Origin: JBQCDV01 sp051960855
GTDB lineage: Bacteria; Actinomycetota; Actinomycetes; JAJZTN01
Assembly (NCBI GenBank): GCA_051960855.1
Contig: JBQCDV010000006.1
Span: 1-9,202, forward strand
Reading direction: 5' to 3'
DNA: 9,202 nucleotides
Shown: one piece after another, positions 1-6,857 of the stretch
How the letters are laid out: each line of letters starts with the position of its first letter
Position numbering within the stretch: position 1 is the first letter of the stretch
Notes under the pieces: model-generated
The model's database searches: none
Seen by the model: only the letters and a program-made list of their open reading frames with translations
Told to the model about the DNA's origin: nothing
Made by a program: the position numbers and the translations under genes

Positions 1-1998
1 AGCAGCGTCGTTCGGGACCACGGGGGTGTCGGGCAGCGCCAGCACCGCCTCCTCGGCCACCGGTCCCTCGGCCAGCCGGTCGAGCAGCGGGTCGGCGACG
101 TGGGGCAGGGAGCCAGTGGTGAACAGGTCAGCGGGCAGCCACACCTTCGCGACGGTCCCGCTGCGGCGGCCCTTCCGGAGGGTGACGCGGGCCCCGAGCC
201 GGGCGGCCAGCCGGCCGACGACGTAGAAGCCGAGGCGCTGGGCCAGTGCGAGCTCGAGGACGGGTGGATTGGCCATGACGTCGTTCGCGCGGGCCAGGTC
301 CTCGTCGGACATGCCGAGGCCCTCGTCGGTGATCGTCACCTCGACTCCGCTCTTGGCGGGCGAGGTGGCCACCACGACGCGACTGCCAGGGCTGGAGAAC
401 GTCGTCGCGTTCTCGAGCAGCTCGGCGAGCAGGTGCGCGGCGGTCATCGCGGCGCGGCCGAGGACCGGCGCGTCGAAGCCGGCGGCGAGGTCGACGCGGT
501 CGTAGGACTCGATCTCCGAGACGGCGGAGCGCACGACATCGGTCAGGGCGAGCGGCTCGCGCAGCCGGCGGCTGGCGTCGATCCCGGCGAGCACCAGCAG
601 CGACTCGGCGTTGCGCCTCATCCGCGTGGAGAGGTGGTCGACCCGGAAGAGGTTCTCGAGGGTGTCGGCGTTGGTCTCGCGCGACTCCATGGCGTCGATG
701 AGCGCGAGCTGGCGGGACAGCAGCACCTGGTTGCGCCGTGCGACGTTGACGAAGATGTCGGCGATCGAGCCGCGCAGGGCCGCCTGCTCCTCGGCCACGC
801 GCATGGTGACCTCGTTGACCGCGTTGAAGGCCTCGGCCAGCCGGCCCACCTCGTCGCGGGAGTCGACCGGGACACGGCCGAGGTCGAGGTGCGGCTTCTC
901 CCCAGGCGTCTGCACCTGCTCGACGAGCGAGGGGAGGCGCTCGGCGGTCAGCGTGGCCAGCTGGGTCAGGCGGGTGAGGCGGCGCACCAGCCGCCGGGCC
1001 ATGAGGTAGGCCAGGCCGAGCAGCAGGAGGACACCGGCGCCGGTGACCGCGGCGAGGGTCAGGGCCCGCTGCCGTGCCGACGCGGCGACGTCATCGGCCT
1101 GGACCCCGACGTCGGCGCCGAGTCGCGGCAGCAGGCCAGTCAGGGCGGCGATGCGAGCGTCAGCGACCTTGTCCCAGTCGAAGCCCTGGGCGCCGGCGGT
1201 GGCGCCGAAGAGCAGCTCCTCGACGTGCTGGCGGCCCGCCACGAGCTGGTACTGCAGGTCCTGGGGGACGGCCTTGGCGAACGCCGCCCGCGCGGCTGCT
1301 GTCGCGGTCGACTGGAAGGCCTGGAAGGTGGTCTCCTCCTGACGAACGGCGCCCGCGTACCTGCTGTAGTCGCTCGGGCTGATGCTGCCGGCGGCGAAGG
1401 CGTCGGAGGCCACGTCCCGCTCGTGCCAGGCCTCGTCCACGCCCTCGGCCAGCGAGACGTAGGAGCGCAGAGAGGCGGCGACACCGGGGTCGTCGGTGAG
1501 GTCGGAGACCGCGCGGACCAGGGCCAGGTCGCGGTCGACGGCGGTGTCGTAGGAGGCCATGACGAACTCGAACGGCTGGTCGCCGGTGTCGGCGCTGCGC
1601 CGAGCCGACTGGATCGCACCGTGTCCGTTCTGCGCGGCCAGCACCGCCTTGGCGAACGCCGCGCCGAAGCCCTTGGTCGACGCCTGCTCGAGCTGGTCGC
1701 GGGTGTCGTTGAGCGACAGACCCGTCGCGACGCGCTGCTTGACCAGCTGCGCCTTCAGCGCGCCGCGCGCCTCGTCGCTCGCATGCTGGACTGCGTCGGT
1801 CAGGCTACGTTCGCGCTGCAGCTGGCCGATGAAGGACATGACGCTGCTGGACATGCCGGTCAGCGAGCTCACTTGCTCGGCCCGGCTCGCCGTCCGCATG
1901 GCACCGTTCACGACGATGCCGGACAGCACCACCAGGACGATCAGTGGTGCCGCAAGGATCGCGAGCAGCTTCGCCCGGATGCCCAGAGTGCGCAGCAT
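1..1998 (-). CDS. NIT-domain membrane sensor histidine kinase, conservon CvnA-like (3' end outside window)
   Basis: Sensor kinase-like protein of the actinobacterial family with an extracytoplasmic nitrate/nitrite-sensing-type domain; 666 residues are visible and no stop codon is reached. Order: a membrane segment at about residues 11-33; an extracytoplasmic, mostly helical NIT-like region at about 40-305; a second membrane segment at about 311-334; a HAMP linker with DEVGRLAEAFN near 380-391; the H-box equivalent VDHLSTRMRRN with His455; and a HATPase_c domain with N-box Asn530 (LLENATTFSS) and G1 box D558-E-G-L-G562. The G2 region reads RLGFYVVGRLAARLG, the form usual for this family rather than a canonical GLGL. 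The start is ATG at 1998, with GGGGAAGGA ending 5 nt upstream. In relatives such a kinase is followed by roadblock/LC7, DUF742 and small GTPase genes (cvnBCD); those would lie beyond position 1 and are not seen. Family confident; ligand unknown; autophosphorylation is uncertain for CvnA-type proteins. Confidence 0.93.
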   Translation of the reverse strand, partial: MLRTLGIRAKLLAILAAPLIVLVVLSGIVVNGAMRTASRAEQVSSLTGMSSSVMSFIGQLQRERSLTDAVQHASDEARGALKAQLVKQRVATGLSLNDTRDQLEQASTKGFGAAFAKAVLAAQNGHGAIQSARRSADTGDQPFEFVMASYDTAVDRDLALVRAVSDLTDDPGVAASLRSYVSLAEGVDEAWHERDVASDAFAAGSISPSDYSRYAGAVRQEETTFQAFQSTATAAARAAFAKAVPQDLQYQLVAGRQHVEELLFGATAGAQGFDWDKVADARIAALTGLLPRLGADVGVQADDVAASARQRALTLAAVTGAGVLLLLGLAYLMARRLVRRLTRLTQLATLTAERLPSLVEQVQTPGEKPHLDLGRVPVDSRDEVGRLAEAFNAVNEVTMRVAEEQAALRGSIADIFVNVARRNQVLLSRQLALIDAMESRETNADTLENLFRVDHLSTRMRRNAESLLVLAGIDASRRLREPLALTDVVRSAVSEIESYDRVDLAAGFDAPVLGRAAMTAAHLLAELLENATTFSSPGSRVVVATSPAKSGVEVTITDEGLGMSDEDLARANDVMANPPVLELALAQRLGFYVVGRLAARLGARVTLRKGRRSGTVAKVWLPADLFTTGSLPHVADPLLDRLAEGPVAEEAVLALPDTPVVPNDAA

Positions 1999-2003
1999 GG
2001 ACG

Positions 2004-2012
2004 TCCTTCCCC
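2004..2012 (-). promoter_or_regulatory. Ribosome-binding site of the sensor kinase
   Basis: Read on the minus strand this is GGGGAAGGA, 5 nt before the ATG at 1998. It is a good match to the 16S anti-SD and fixes the start of the kinase. No convincing -35/-10 pair was found for this gene. Confidence 0.7.
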
Positions 2013-2134
2013 TCGTTGCCCGACCAGGCAGTCCGTTACCTCGGTCGCCAGCGGTGGCCCTGTAGCCGTGCTGAAAATCGCTATCGACCCTCGGCGAGTC
2101 GAACTTGATCGCGCGTTACATCTGCGCTAGTTCG

Positions 2135-2169
2135 TCACCCGGATGGAGCAGCGCGACGGCAGACCGGAC
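2135..2169. repeat. Two-block intergenic repeat, copy 1
   Basis: Contains TCACCCGGATGGAGCAG (2135-2151), an 11-nt insertion, and then ACCGGAC (2163-2169). The copy at 7761-7784 has the same two blocks directly joined, with one mismatch (A to G). The copy ends 12 nt before the oxidoreductase start at 2182 and lies about 137 bp upstream of the kinase start. It could be a regulator site for either divergent gene, or a small dispersed repeat. Confidence 0.5.
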
Positions 2170-2181
2170 AGGATGGGATCC

Positions 2182-3177
2182 ATGCGCGCTGTCACGATGA
2201 CCGGCTCCGGCGGCCCCGAGGTCCTCAGCTGGGGCGAGGTCCCGGACGTCACGCCGGGACCCGGCGAGGTGCTCATCGACGTCGCCGCCACGGCGGTCAA
2301 CAGAGCCGACACCCTGCAGCGGCAGGGCAACTACCCGCCGCCGCCGGGGGCCTCGGAGGTCCTGGGCCTGGAGTGCGCCGGCTGGGTCGCCGCGCTCGGG
2401 GACGGTGTCGAGGGCTGGCAGGTCGGCGACGCGGTCTGTGCGCTGCTGGCCGGCGGCGGCTACGCCGAGCAGGTCGTGGTGCCGGCCGGGCAGGTGCTGC
2501 CCGTGCCCGACGGTCTGTCCCTGCAGGAGGCCGCCGCCCTGCCGGAGACGGTCTGCACGGTCTGGTCCAACGTCTTCATGCTCGCGGGCCTGCGTCCCGA
2601 CGAGACGCTGCTGGTCCATGGCGGGGCCAGCGGTATCGGCACGACCGCCATCCAGCTCGCGACCGCCCTGGGCGCACGGGTCGCGGTCACGGCCGGCTCG
2701 GCGGCCAAGCTGGACCGCTGCCGGGAGCTGGGGGCGCAGATCCTGGTCAACTACCGGGAGCAGGACTTCGTCGCCGAGGTGAAGCAGGCGACCGACGGAC
2801 GCGGCGCGGACGTCGTGCTGGACATCATGGGAGGGGCCTACCTCGGACGGAACGTCGAGGTGCTCGCCATCGAAGGGCGGATCGTCGTGATCGGCCTGCA
2901 GGGCGGGCGGCGCGGTGAGCTCGACCTCGGCGCGCTCATGGCCAAGCGGGCCGCGGTACTGGCCACTGGCTTGCGCGCGCGGCCGGTGGAGGAGAAGTCC
3001 GCGATCGTCGCCAGCGTGCGGGAGCACGTGTGGCCGCTGGTCGCGGACGGCGCGGTGCGCCCGGTGATCGACGGCACCCTGCCGATGTCGGAGGCAGGCG
3101 AGGCCCACCGCCAGCTCGAGGCCAGCGAGCACGTCGGCAAGATCGTCCTCGTGCGTTCAGCAGATTCAGCGCGCTAG
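2182..3177 (+). CDS. NAD(P)H:quinone oxidoreductase, PIG3 family (zinc-free MDR)
   Basis: A 331-residue medium-chain dehydrogenase/reductase, close to the usual ~325 of the PIG3/QOR group, which passes electrons from NADPH to quinones in the cytoplasm. The N-terminal GroES-like half shows MTGSGGPEVL near 6-15, NRADTLQRQGNYPPP at 40-54 and LGLECAGWV at 61-69. The Rossmann half has the nucleotide-binding motif HGGASGIG at 146-153, followed by AGSAAKLDRCRELGA at 171-185. The C-terminal EHVGKIVLV (316-324) is typical. There is no structural- or catalytic-zinc cysteine cluster, so it is not an alcohol dehydrogenase. I chose ATG 2182 (MRAVTMTG) because AGGA lies 8 nt upstream and the family begins there; in-frame ATGs at 2143 and 2173 lack an RBS. 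It appears monocistronic, with 175 bp before the next gene. The substrate is not predictable. Confidence 0.94.
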   Translation: MRAVTMTGSGGPEVLSWGEVPDVTPGPGEVLIDVAATAVNRADTLQRQGNYPPPPGASEVLGLECAGWVAALGDGVEGWQVGDAVCALLAGGGYAEQVVVPAGQVLPVPDGLSLQEAAALPETVCTVWSNVFMLAGLRPDETLLVHGGASGIGTTAIQLATALGARVAVTAGSAAKLDRCRELGAQILVNYREQDFVAEVKQATDGRGADVVLDIMGGAYLGRNVEVLAIEGRIVVIGLQGGRRGELDLGALMAKRAAVLATGLRARPVEEKSAIVASVREHVWPLVADGAVRPVIDGTLPMSEAGEAHRQLEASEHVGKIVLVRSADSAR

Positions 3178-3352
3178 CTCACGACGCGGGACCTTCGTCC
3201 CCTTGCGTCCCGGTCCGAGCTGCGGCTCGTGGCACAGGTCACCCTGACATCCCCCTGGCTTCCACCTGAGACAACCGCACTGGCCCAGTTGCGCCAACTA
3301 GCGTCGCTTCTGCAGGCAGTACCTATTGTCGTTTGTAAGGGAAGTCTTTGCC
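3178..3352. other. Intergenic region upstream of the first ABC operon
   Basis: 175 bp. Besides the two small hairpins it holds an inverted repeat AGTTG-CGC-CAACT (3287-3299) and a locally AT-richer stretch (about 3320-3350) before the ABC ATPase. AAGGGAAG at 3337-3344 is its ribosome-binding site, 8 nt before the ATG at 3353. TATTGT at 3324-3329 resembles a -10 but lies too close to the RBS and has no -35 partner, so I do not call a promoter. Confidence 0.5.
3188..3229 (+). terminator. Possible weak terminator: two small hairpins after the oxidoreductase
   Basis: Two adjacent 5-bp stems with 4-nt loops: GGGAC-CTTC-GTCCC (3188-3201) and CGAGC-TGCG-GCTCG (3216-3229), starting 11 nt after the stop codon. 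There is no T-tract. Each is weak alone; the tandem position just after a gene end is the only support. Confidence 0.3.
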
Positions 3353-4195
3353 ATGAGCAGTTCCTCCGACTCCATCGTCACCCCGATGGTGCCGGCGCAG
3401 GCGTCTGCGCCGGCTGCGGGAGCCGGGGCAGGAGCGCCGTCCGCCGTCGCGGCCGAGGTGCGCGACGCCCGCAAGGTCTACGGCAGCGGCGACGCTGCTG
3501 TGGTCGCCCTGGACGGCGTCACCGTCCAGATCGAGCAGGGCAGCTTCGTAGCCATCATGGGCCCCTCGGGCTCGGGCAAGTCGACGCTGCTGCACTGCCT
3601 GGCTGGCCTGGACACGCTGACCGCTGGACAGGTGCTGATCGGCGGCACGGACCTCGGCTCCCTGTCGGACAAGCAGCTCACGCTGCTGCGCCGCGACCGG
3701 CTCGGCTTCGTGTTCCAGGCGTTCAACCTCCTCCCGACCCTGACGGCTGAGGAGAACATCCGGCTGCCGCTCGACCTGGCCGGTCGCAAAGCCGACGCCG
3801 CCTGGGTCGCCTCGGTGGTGGACACGCTTGGCCTGCGGGAGCGGCTGCACCACCGCCCCACCGAGCTCTCCGGCGGCCAGCAGCAGCGCGTCGCCGTGGC
3901 CCGCGCCCTGGCGACGCGGCCGGAGCTGATCCTGGCTGACGAGCCGACGGGCGCCCTCGACTCGCGGACAGGCGCCGAGCTGCTCGGCTTCCTGCGCCGC
4001 GCCGTGGATGACCTCGGCCAGACCGTCGTCATGGTCACGCACGACGCCGTGGCGGCCAGCTACGCCGACCGCATCCTCTTCCTCGCCGACGGCCAGGTCG
4101 TGGGCGAGCTGGCCGACCCGACGGCCGAGCAGGTGCTCGACGCCATGAAGCGGCTGGAGCGGCTGGACCGGCAGGCCGACAGGCAGGGTGAGTGA
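3353..4195 (+). CDS. ABC transporter ATP-binding protein, MacB/LolD/FtsE type
   Basis: A 280-residue nucleotide-binding subunit that powers the permease encoded immediately downstream. All ATPase motifs are intact: Walker A GPSGSGKST at 70-78, Q-loop FVFQ with Gln122, signature LSGGQQQRVAVARAL at 172-186, Walker B LILADEPTGALD at 192-203 with Asp196 and Glu197, and the H-loop His230. FNLLPTLTAEENIRLPL after the Q-loop is characteristic of the MacB/LolD group, which acts in export, lipid extraction or mechanotransmission rather than nutrient uptake. An Ala/Gly/Pro/Ser-rich extension of about 35 residues precedes the domain and is not needed for the fold. The start at ATG 3353 is supported by AAGGGAAG 8 nt upstream; an upstream in-frame TTG at 3326 has no RBS. 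The stop overlaps the permease start by 8 bp, implying translational coupling. Confidence 0.95.
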   Translation: MSSSSDSIVTPMVPAQASAPAAGAGAGAPSAVAAEVRDARKVYGSGDAAVVALDGVTVQIEQGSFVAIMGPSGSGKSTLLHCLAGLDTLTAGQVLIGGTDLGSLSDKQLTLLRRDRLGFVFQAFNLLPTLTAEENIRLPLDLAGRKADAAWVASVVDTLGLRERLHHRPTELSGGQQQRVAVARALATRPELILADEPTGALDSRTGAELLGFLRRAVDDLGQTVVMVTHDAVAASYADRILFLADGQVVGELADPTAEQVLDAMKRLERLDRQADRQGE

Positions 4196-6719
4196 CGCCG
4201 TGCTCCGCATCTCGCTGCGCAGTCTCCTGGCGCACCGGCTGCGCCTGGCCCTGACCGCTCTCGCGGTGGCGCTGGGCGTGTCCTTCGTCGCCGGCACCTT
4301 CATCCTGTCCGACACGATGGGCAAGGCCTTCGACCAGCTCTACGCAGGCCTGTCACAGGGCACCGACGTCACCGTCCGCGCCACCGCCGCCTTCAGCGGC
4401 GACCCCAGCTTCATTGGCAAGCCGATCGACGCCTCGGTGCTGTCGACGGTGCGGGGCGTCGACGGCGTCGCGGCGGCCGAGGGCGGCCTCACGGGCTACG
4501 CCCTCGTCATCGGCAAGGACGGCAAGCCCGTCCAGCCCGGCGGCGCCCCGACGCTCGCCTCCGGTTACTCCAAGGACCGGGACCTGGCAGGCGGCTTCGT
4601 CCTGCGCTCGGGCACGGCACCGAGCAGCCCGAACGACGTCGTTCTCGACGCCGGCACGGTGAAGAAGGGCGGCTATCAGCTCGGCGACACCGTGCCCGTC
4701 GTCTTCACCTCCGGCCGCGGCGAGTTCCACCTCGTCGGCATCTCCGGCTTCGGCAAGCAGGACAACCTGCTCGGCGCGACGCTGGCGACCTTCGCGACCC
4801 CGACCGCCCAGCAGTACCTCGGCCTCGACGGCAAGTACACCCAGATCGCCGTCCGCGCGGCCGCCGGTGTCTCCGCCGAGCAGCTGCAGGCCCGCATCGC
4901 GAAGGTGCTGCCGCACGGCACGGAGGCGGTGACCAGTGCCGACCTCACCCAGCAGCAGAGCAAGCAGACCCGCGACGCCCTGCAGTTCTTCACGACGTTC
5001 CTGCTCGTCTTCGCGGTCGTGTCGCTGGTCGTCGGCGCGTTCCTGATCTGGAACACCTTCAGCGTCCTGGTCGCCCAGCGCACCCGTGAGACCGCGCTGC
5101 TGCGCGCGGTCGGCGCCAAGCGGTCGCAGGTCATGGGCGGTCTCGTCGTCGAGGCGCTCATCGTCGGCATCGTCTCCAGCGCCGCCGGCCTCGGCGTCGG
5201 CATCGGGCTGGCCGCGGGGCTGCGCGCTCTGCTCGGCGCCATCGGTGTGGACCTTCCGACCACCTCGATGGCCATCGAGACCCGCACCGTCGTGGTCACC
5301 TTCGCCGTCGGAGTCCTGGTGACCCTGGTCAGCGCCGTCCTGCCGGCCCGCCGCGCCACGAAGGTGCCGCCGATCGCCGCGCTGCGCGAGGCCACGCCCG
5401 CGGAGAAGGCACCCAGCCGCTGGCGCACGCTAGTCGGGTGCGTGCTCACGGCCCTCGGGGTGGCGGGTCTGGTCGGTGGCGCCCTGGGCGAGCAGCTTCC
5501 GCTCGTCGGGCTGGGGACGACGGCGTCGTTCGTGGGTCTGGTCGTGCTCGGCCCCGACCTCGCCCGCCTCACCGCCGGCCTCGTGCGCGGCGGCAAGCCG
5601 ACCGGCTGGGGCATGGCCGCCCGCACCGTGGCGCGCAGCCCGCGGCGGTCGGCCACGACCGCCCTCGCGCTGACGATCGGGCTGGCTCTCGTCAGCGCGG
5701 TCACGGTCACAGCCGCCTCGACCAAGGCCAGCGTGTCCGACCTGCTCGACACGAGCAGCAACGCCGACCTGATCCTGAAGTCGAGCTCGCAGACCTCGGG
5801 CGGCTTCACCCCGAAGGCAGCCGACGCCCTCCGCTCCGTGCAGGGGGTCGACCGCGTCGCTGAGCTCCGCTTCGGCCAGGTGCAGGTCAAGGGCGCGACC
5901 ACCGCGATGGCCGGCCTCTCCAGTGACGCGGACACGGTCGTCGACCTCGGCGTCAGCTCTGGCCGGTGGTCGGACCTGCGCGACGGCACGGTGGCGGTGT
6001 CCAAGGCGATGGCGACGACGCAGAAGATCGCCGTGGGTGACCGCCTCCCGGTGACCTTCGCGGAGACCGGTCCCACCACCCTCAAGGTCGTCGCGGTCTT
6101 CGACAACGACGCCCTCATCGGGGCCGGCTACCTCGTGACGCTGTCGGAATGGGGTGCACACACCACCAACCCGCTGGACATGGCCGTGCTCGCCACCGCC
6201 AAGCAGGGCGCGAACGCCGCTGCCGTGCGCACCGCCGCGCAGCAGGCGCTGGCCGCCTACCCCGGCATCGCCGTCGACGACCCCGCCACGTTCGCCAAGG
6301 ACTCGGCGAAGTCCGTCGACCAGCTGCTCGGGCTGGTCACCGCCCTGCTGCTGCTCGCGGTCATCGTCGCGCTGCTCGGCATCGTCAACACCCTGGCGCT
6401 GTCGGTGCTCGAGCGGACCCGTGAGCTCGGCCTGCTGCGCGCCGTCGGTGCCCAGCGGCGTCAGGTCACCGGGCTGGTGCGCCGCGAGTCGGTGCTGATG
6501 GCGGCGCTCGGCGCGGTCATCGGGATCCTGCTTGGCACCGGCGCCGGTGTGGCGCTCGCACGGGGCCTGGCTGATCTGGGCCTCTCGGTCGTGGCCGTGC
6601 CGTGGGCCCGGCTCGCGGCCTACCTGGTCGCAGCGATGCTCGCTGGCGTCCTCGCCGCGGTCGGTCCGGGCCGTCGGGCGGCTCGCGTCGACGTCCTGCG
6701 GGCGGTCACGGCCGACTAG
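4188..6719 (+). CDS. FtsX-like ABC transporter permease (MacB-type, duplicated)
   Basis: An 843-residue membrane subunit partnered with the ATPase that it overlaps by 8 bp. It is built from two MacB-like halves. By hydrophobicity: segment 1 at about 17-40; a large extracytoplasmic domain at about 41-262; FtsX domain 1 with segments near 266-292, 316-345 and 367-386; two linker segments near 411-434 and 439-459; a segment near 490-511 that opens the second half; a second extracytoplasmic domain at about 512-708; and FtsX domain 2 with segments near 709-738, 768-793 and 805-825. Ten segments is the usual total for this class. The coupling-helix motif repeats as ETALLRAVGAKRSQVMGGLV and ELGLLRAVGAQRRQVTGLV. 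The GTG start at 4188 is chosen for the overlap with the ATPase; the only RBS is a weak AGGCAGG, and GTG at 4200 is an alternative. The cargo cannot be read from sequence; peptides, lipids or drugs are the usual options. Confidence 0.93.
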   Translation: MSDAVLRISLRSLLAHRLRLALTALAVALGVSFVAGTFILSDTMGKAFDQLYAGLSQGTDVTVRATAAFSGDPSFIGKPIDASVLSTVRGVDGVAAAEGGLTGYALVIGKDGKPVQPGGAPTLASGYSKDRDLAGGFVLRSGTAPSSPNDVVLDAGTVKKGGYQLGDTVPVVFTSGRGEFHLVGISGFGKQDNLLGATLATFATPTAQQYLGLDGKYTQIAVRAAAGVSAEQLQARIAKVLPHGTEAVTSADLTQQQSKQTRDALQFFTTFLLVFAVVSLVVGAFLIWNTFSVLVAQRTRETALLRAVGAKRSQVMGGLVVEALIVGIVSSAAGLGVGIGLAAGLRALLGAIGVDLPTTSMAIETRTVVVTFAVGVLVTLVSAVLPARRATKVPPIAALREATPAEKAPSRWRTLVGCVLTALGVAGLVGGALGEQLPLVGLGTTASFVGLVVLGPDLARLTAGLVRGGKPTGWGMAARTVARSPRRSATTALALTIGLALVSAVTVTAASTKASVSDLLDTSSNADLILKSSSQTSGGFTPKAADALRSVQGVDRVAELRFGQVQVKGATTAMAGLSSDADTVVDLGVSSGRWSDLRDGTVAVSKAMATTQKIAVGDRLPVTFAETGPTTLKVVAVFDNDALIGAGYLVTLSEWGAHTTNPLDMAVLATAKQGANAAAVRTAAQQALAAYPGIAVDDPATFAKDSAKSVDQLLGLVTALLLLAVIVALLGIVNTLALSVLERTRELGLLRAVGAQRRQVTGLVRRESVLMAALGAVIGILLGTGAGVALARGLADLGLSVVAVPWARLAAYLVAAMLAGVLAAVGPGRRAARVDVLRAVTAD

Positions 6720-6755
6720 TCACAGCCGGTCGGCGTCGGGCAACCCCAGACACGA

Positions 6756-6801
6756 ACGACGGGGCCGCCCCTCCCCTCGCCGGGAGGTGCGGCCCCGTCG
6801 T
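6756..6801. terminator. Strong hairpin between convergent genes, probable bidirectional terminator
   Basis: ACGACGGGGCCGC (6756-6768) pairs perfectly with GCGGCCCCGTCGT (6789-6801). After one mismatch, CCTCCC (6770-6775) pairs with GGGAGG (6782-6787) around a 6-nt loop, CTCGCC. It begins 36 nt after the permease stop and ends 56 nt before the protease stop codon, so it can serve transcripts from both sides. There is no T-tract on either strand, as is common in high-GC actinobacteria. Confidence 0.85.
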
Positions 6802-6857
6802 CGTCTCCGGACCGGTGCGGCGGGTGCACCGTCGTTGGGGGCTGTGGCCCCCCCGCG

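Larger units (their letters stand above)
1999..2181. other. Divergent intergenic region between sensor kinase and quinone oxidoreductase
   Basis: 183 bp between two divergently transcribed genes, so promoters for both should lie here. I see the kinase RBS, the oxidoreductase RBS (AGGA at 2170-2173) and one copy of a two-block repeat shared with the region around 7761-7784. A TTGATC at 2105-2110 could serve as a -35 for the plus strand but has no good -10 partner. A short inverted repeat, TCGAC/GTCGA with a 9-nt loop, lies near 2083-2101 and is weak. Confidence 0.6.

Noticed and set aside
100..2130. Very long plus-strand open frame (676 codons) opposite the sensor kinase
   Set aside because: The minus-strand frame encodes a complete set of kinase motifs with a good RBS. 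The plus-strand translation is a Gly/Arg/His/Asp-rich composition typical of antisense frames in GC-rich genes, has no recognisable domain, and runs through the intergenic region.
1999..2134. FliA-like motif (TCA...GCCGA) upstream of the sensor kinase on the minus strand
   Set aside because: The two elements are only about 10 nt apart rather than about 15, and the GCCGATAA extension is missing.
2116..3132. Minus-strand open frame opposite the quinone oxidoreductase
   Set aside because: It is a shadow of a clearly recognisable PIG3-type gene; its composition is Arg/His/Gly-rich and no motif is seen.
2182..3177. Alternative reading as a zinc alcohol dehydrogenase
   Set aside because: It lacks the catalytic and structural zinc ligands and has the NRADTLQRQG and GGASGIG signatures of zinc-free quinone oxidoreductases.
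4676..6118. Minus-strand 480-codon open frame inside the permease gene
   Set aside because: The plus strand carries a coherent FtsX-like permease with repeated motifs. The antisense product is Ser/Thr/Arg/Ala-rich low complexity.
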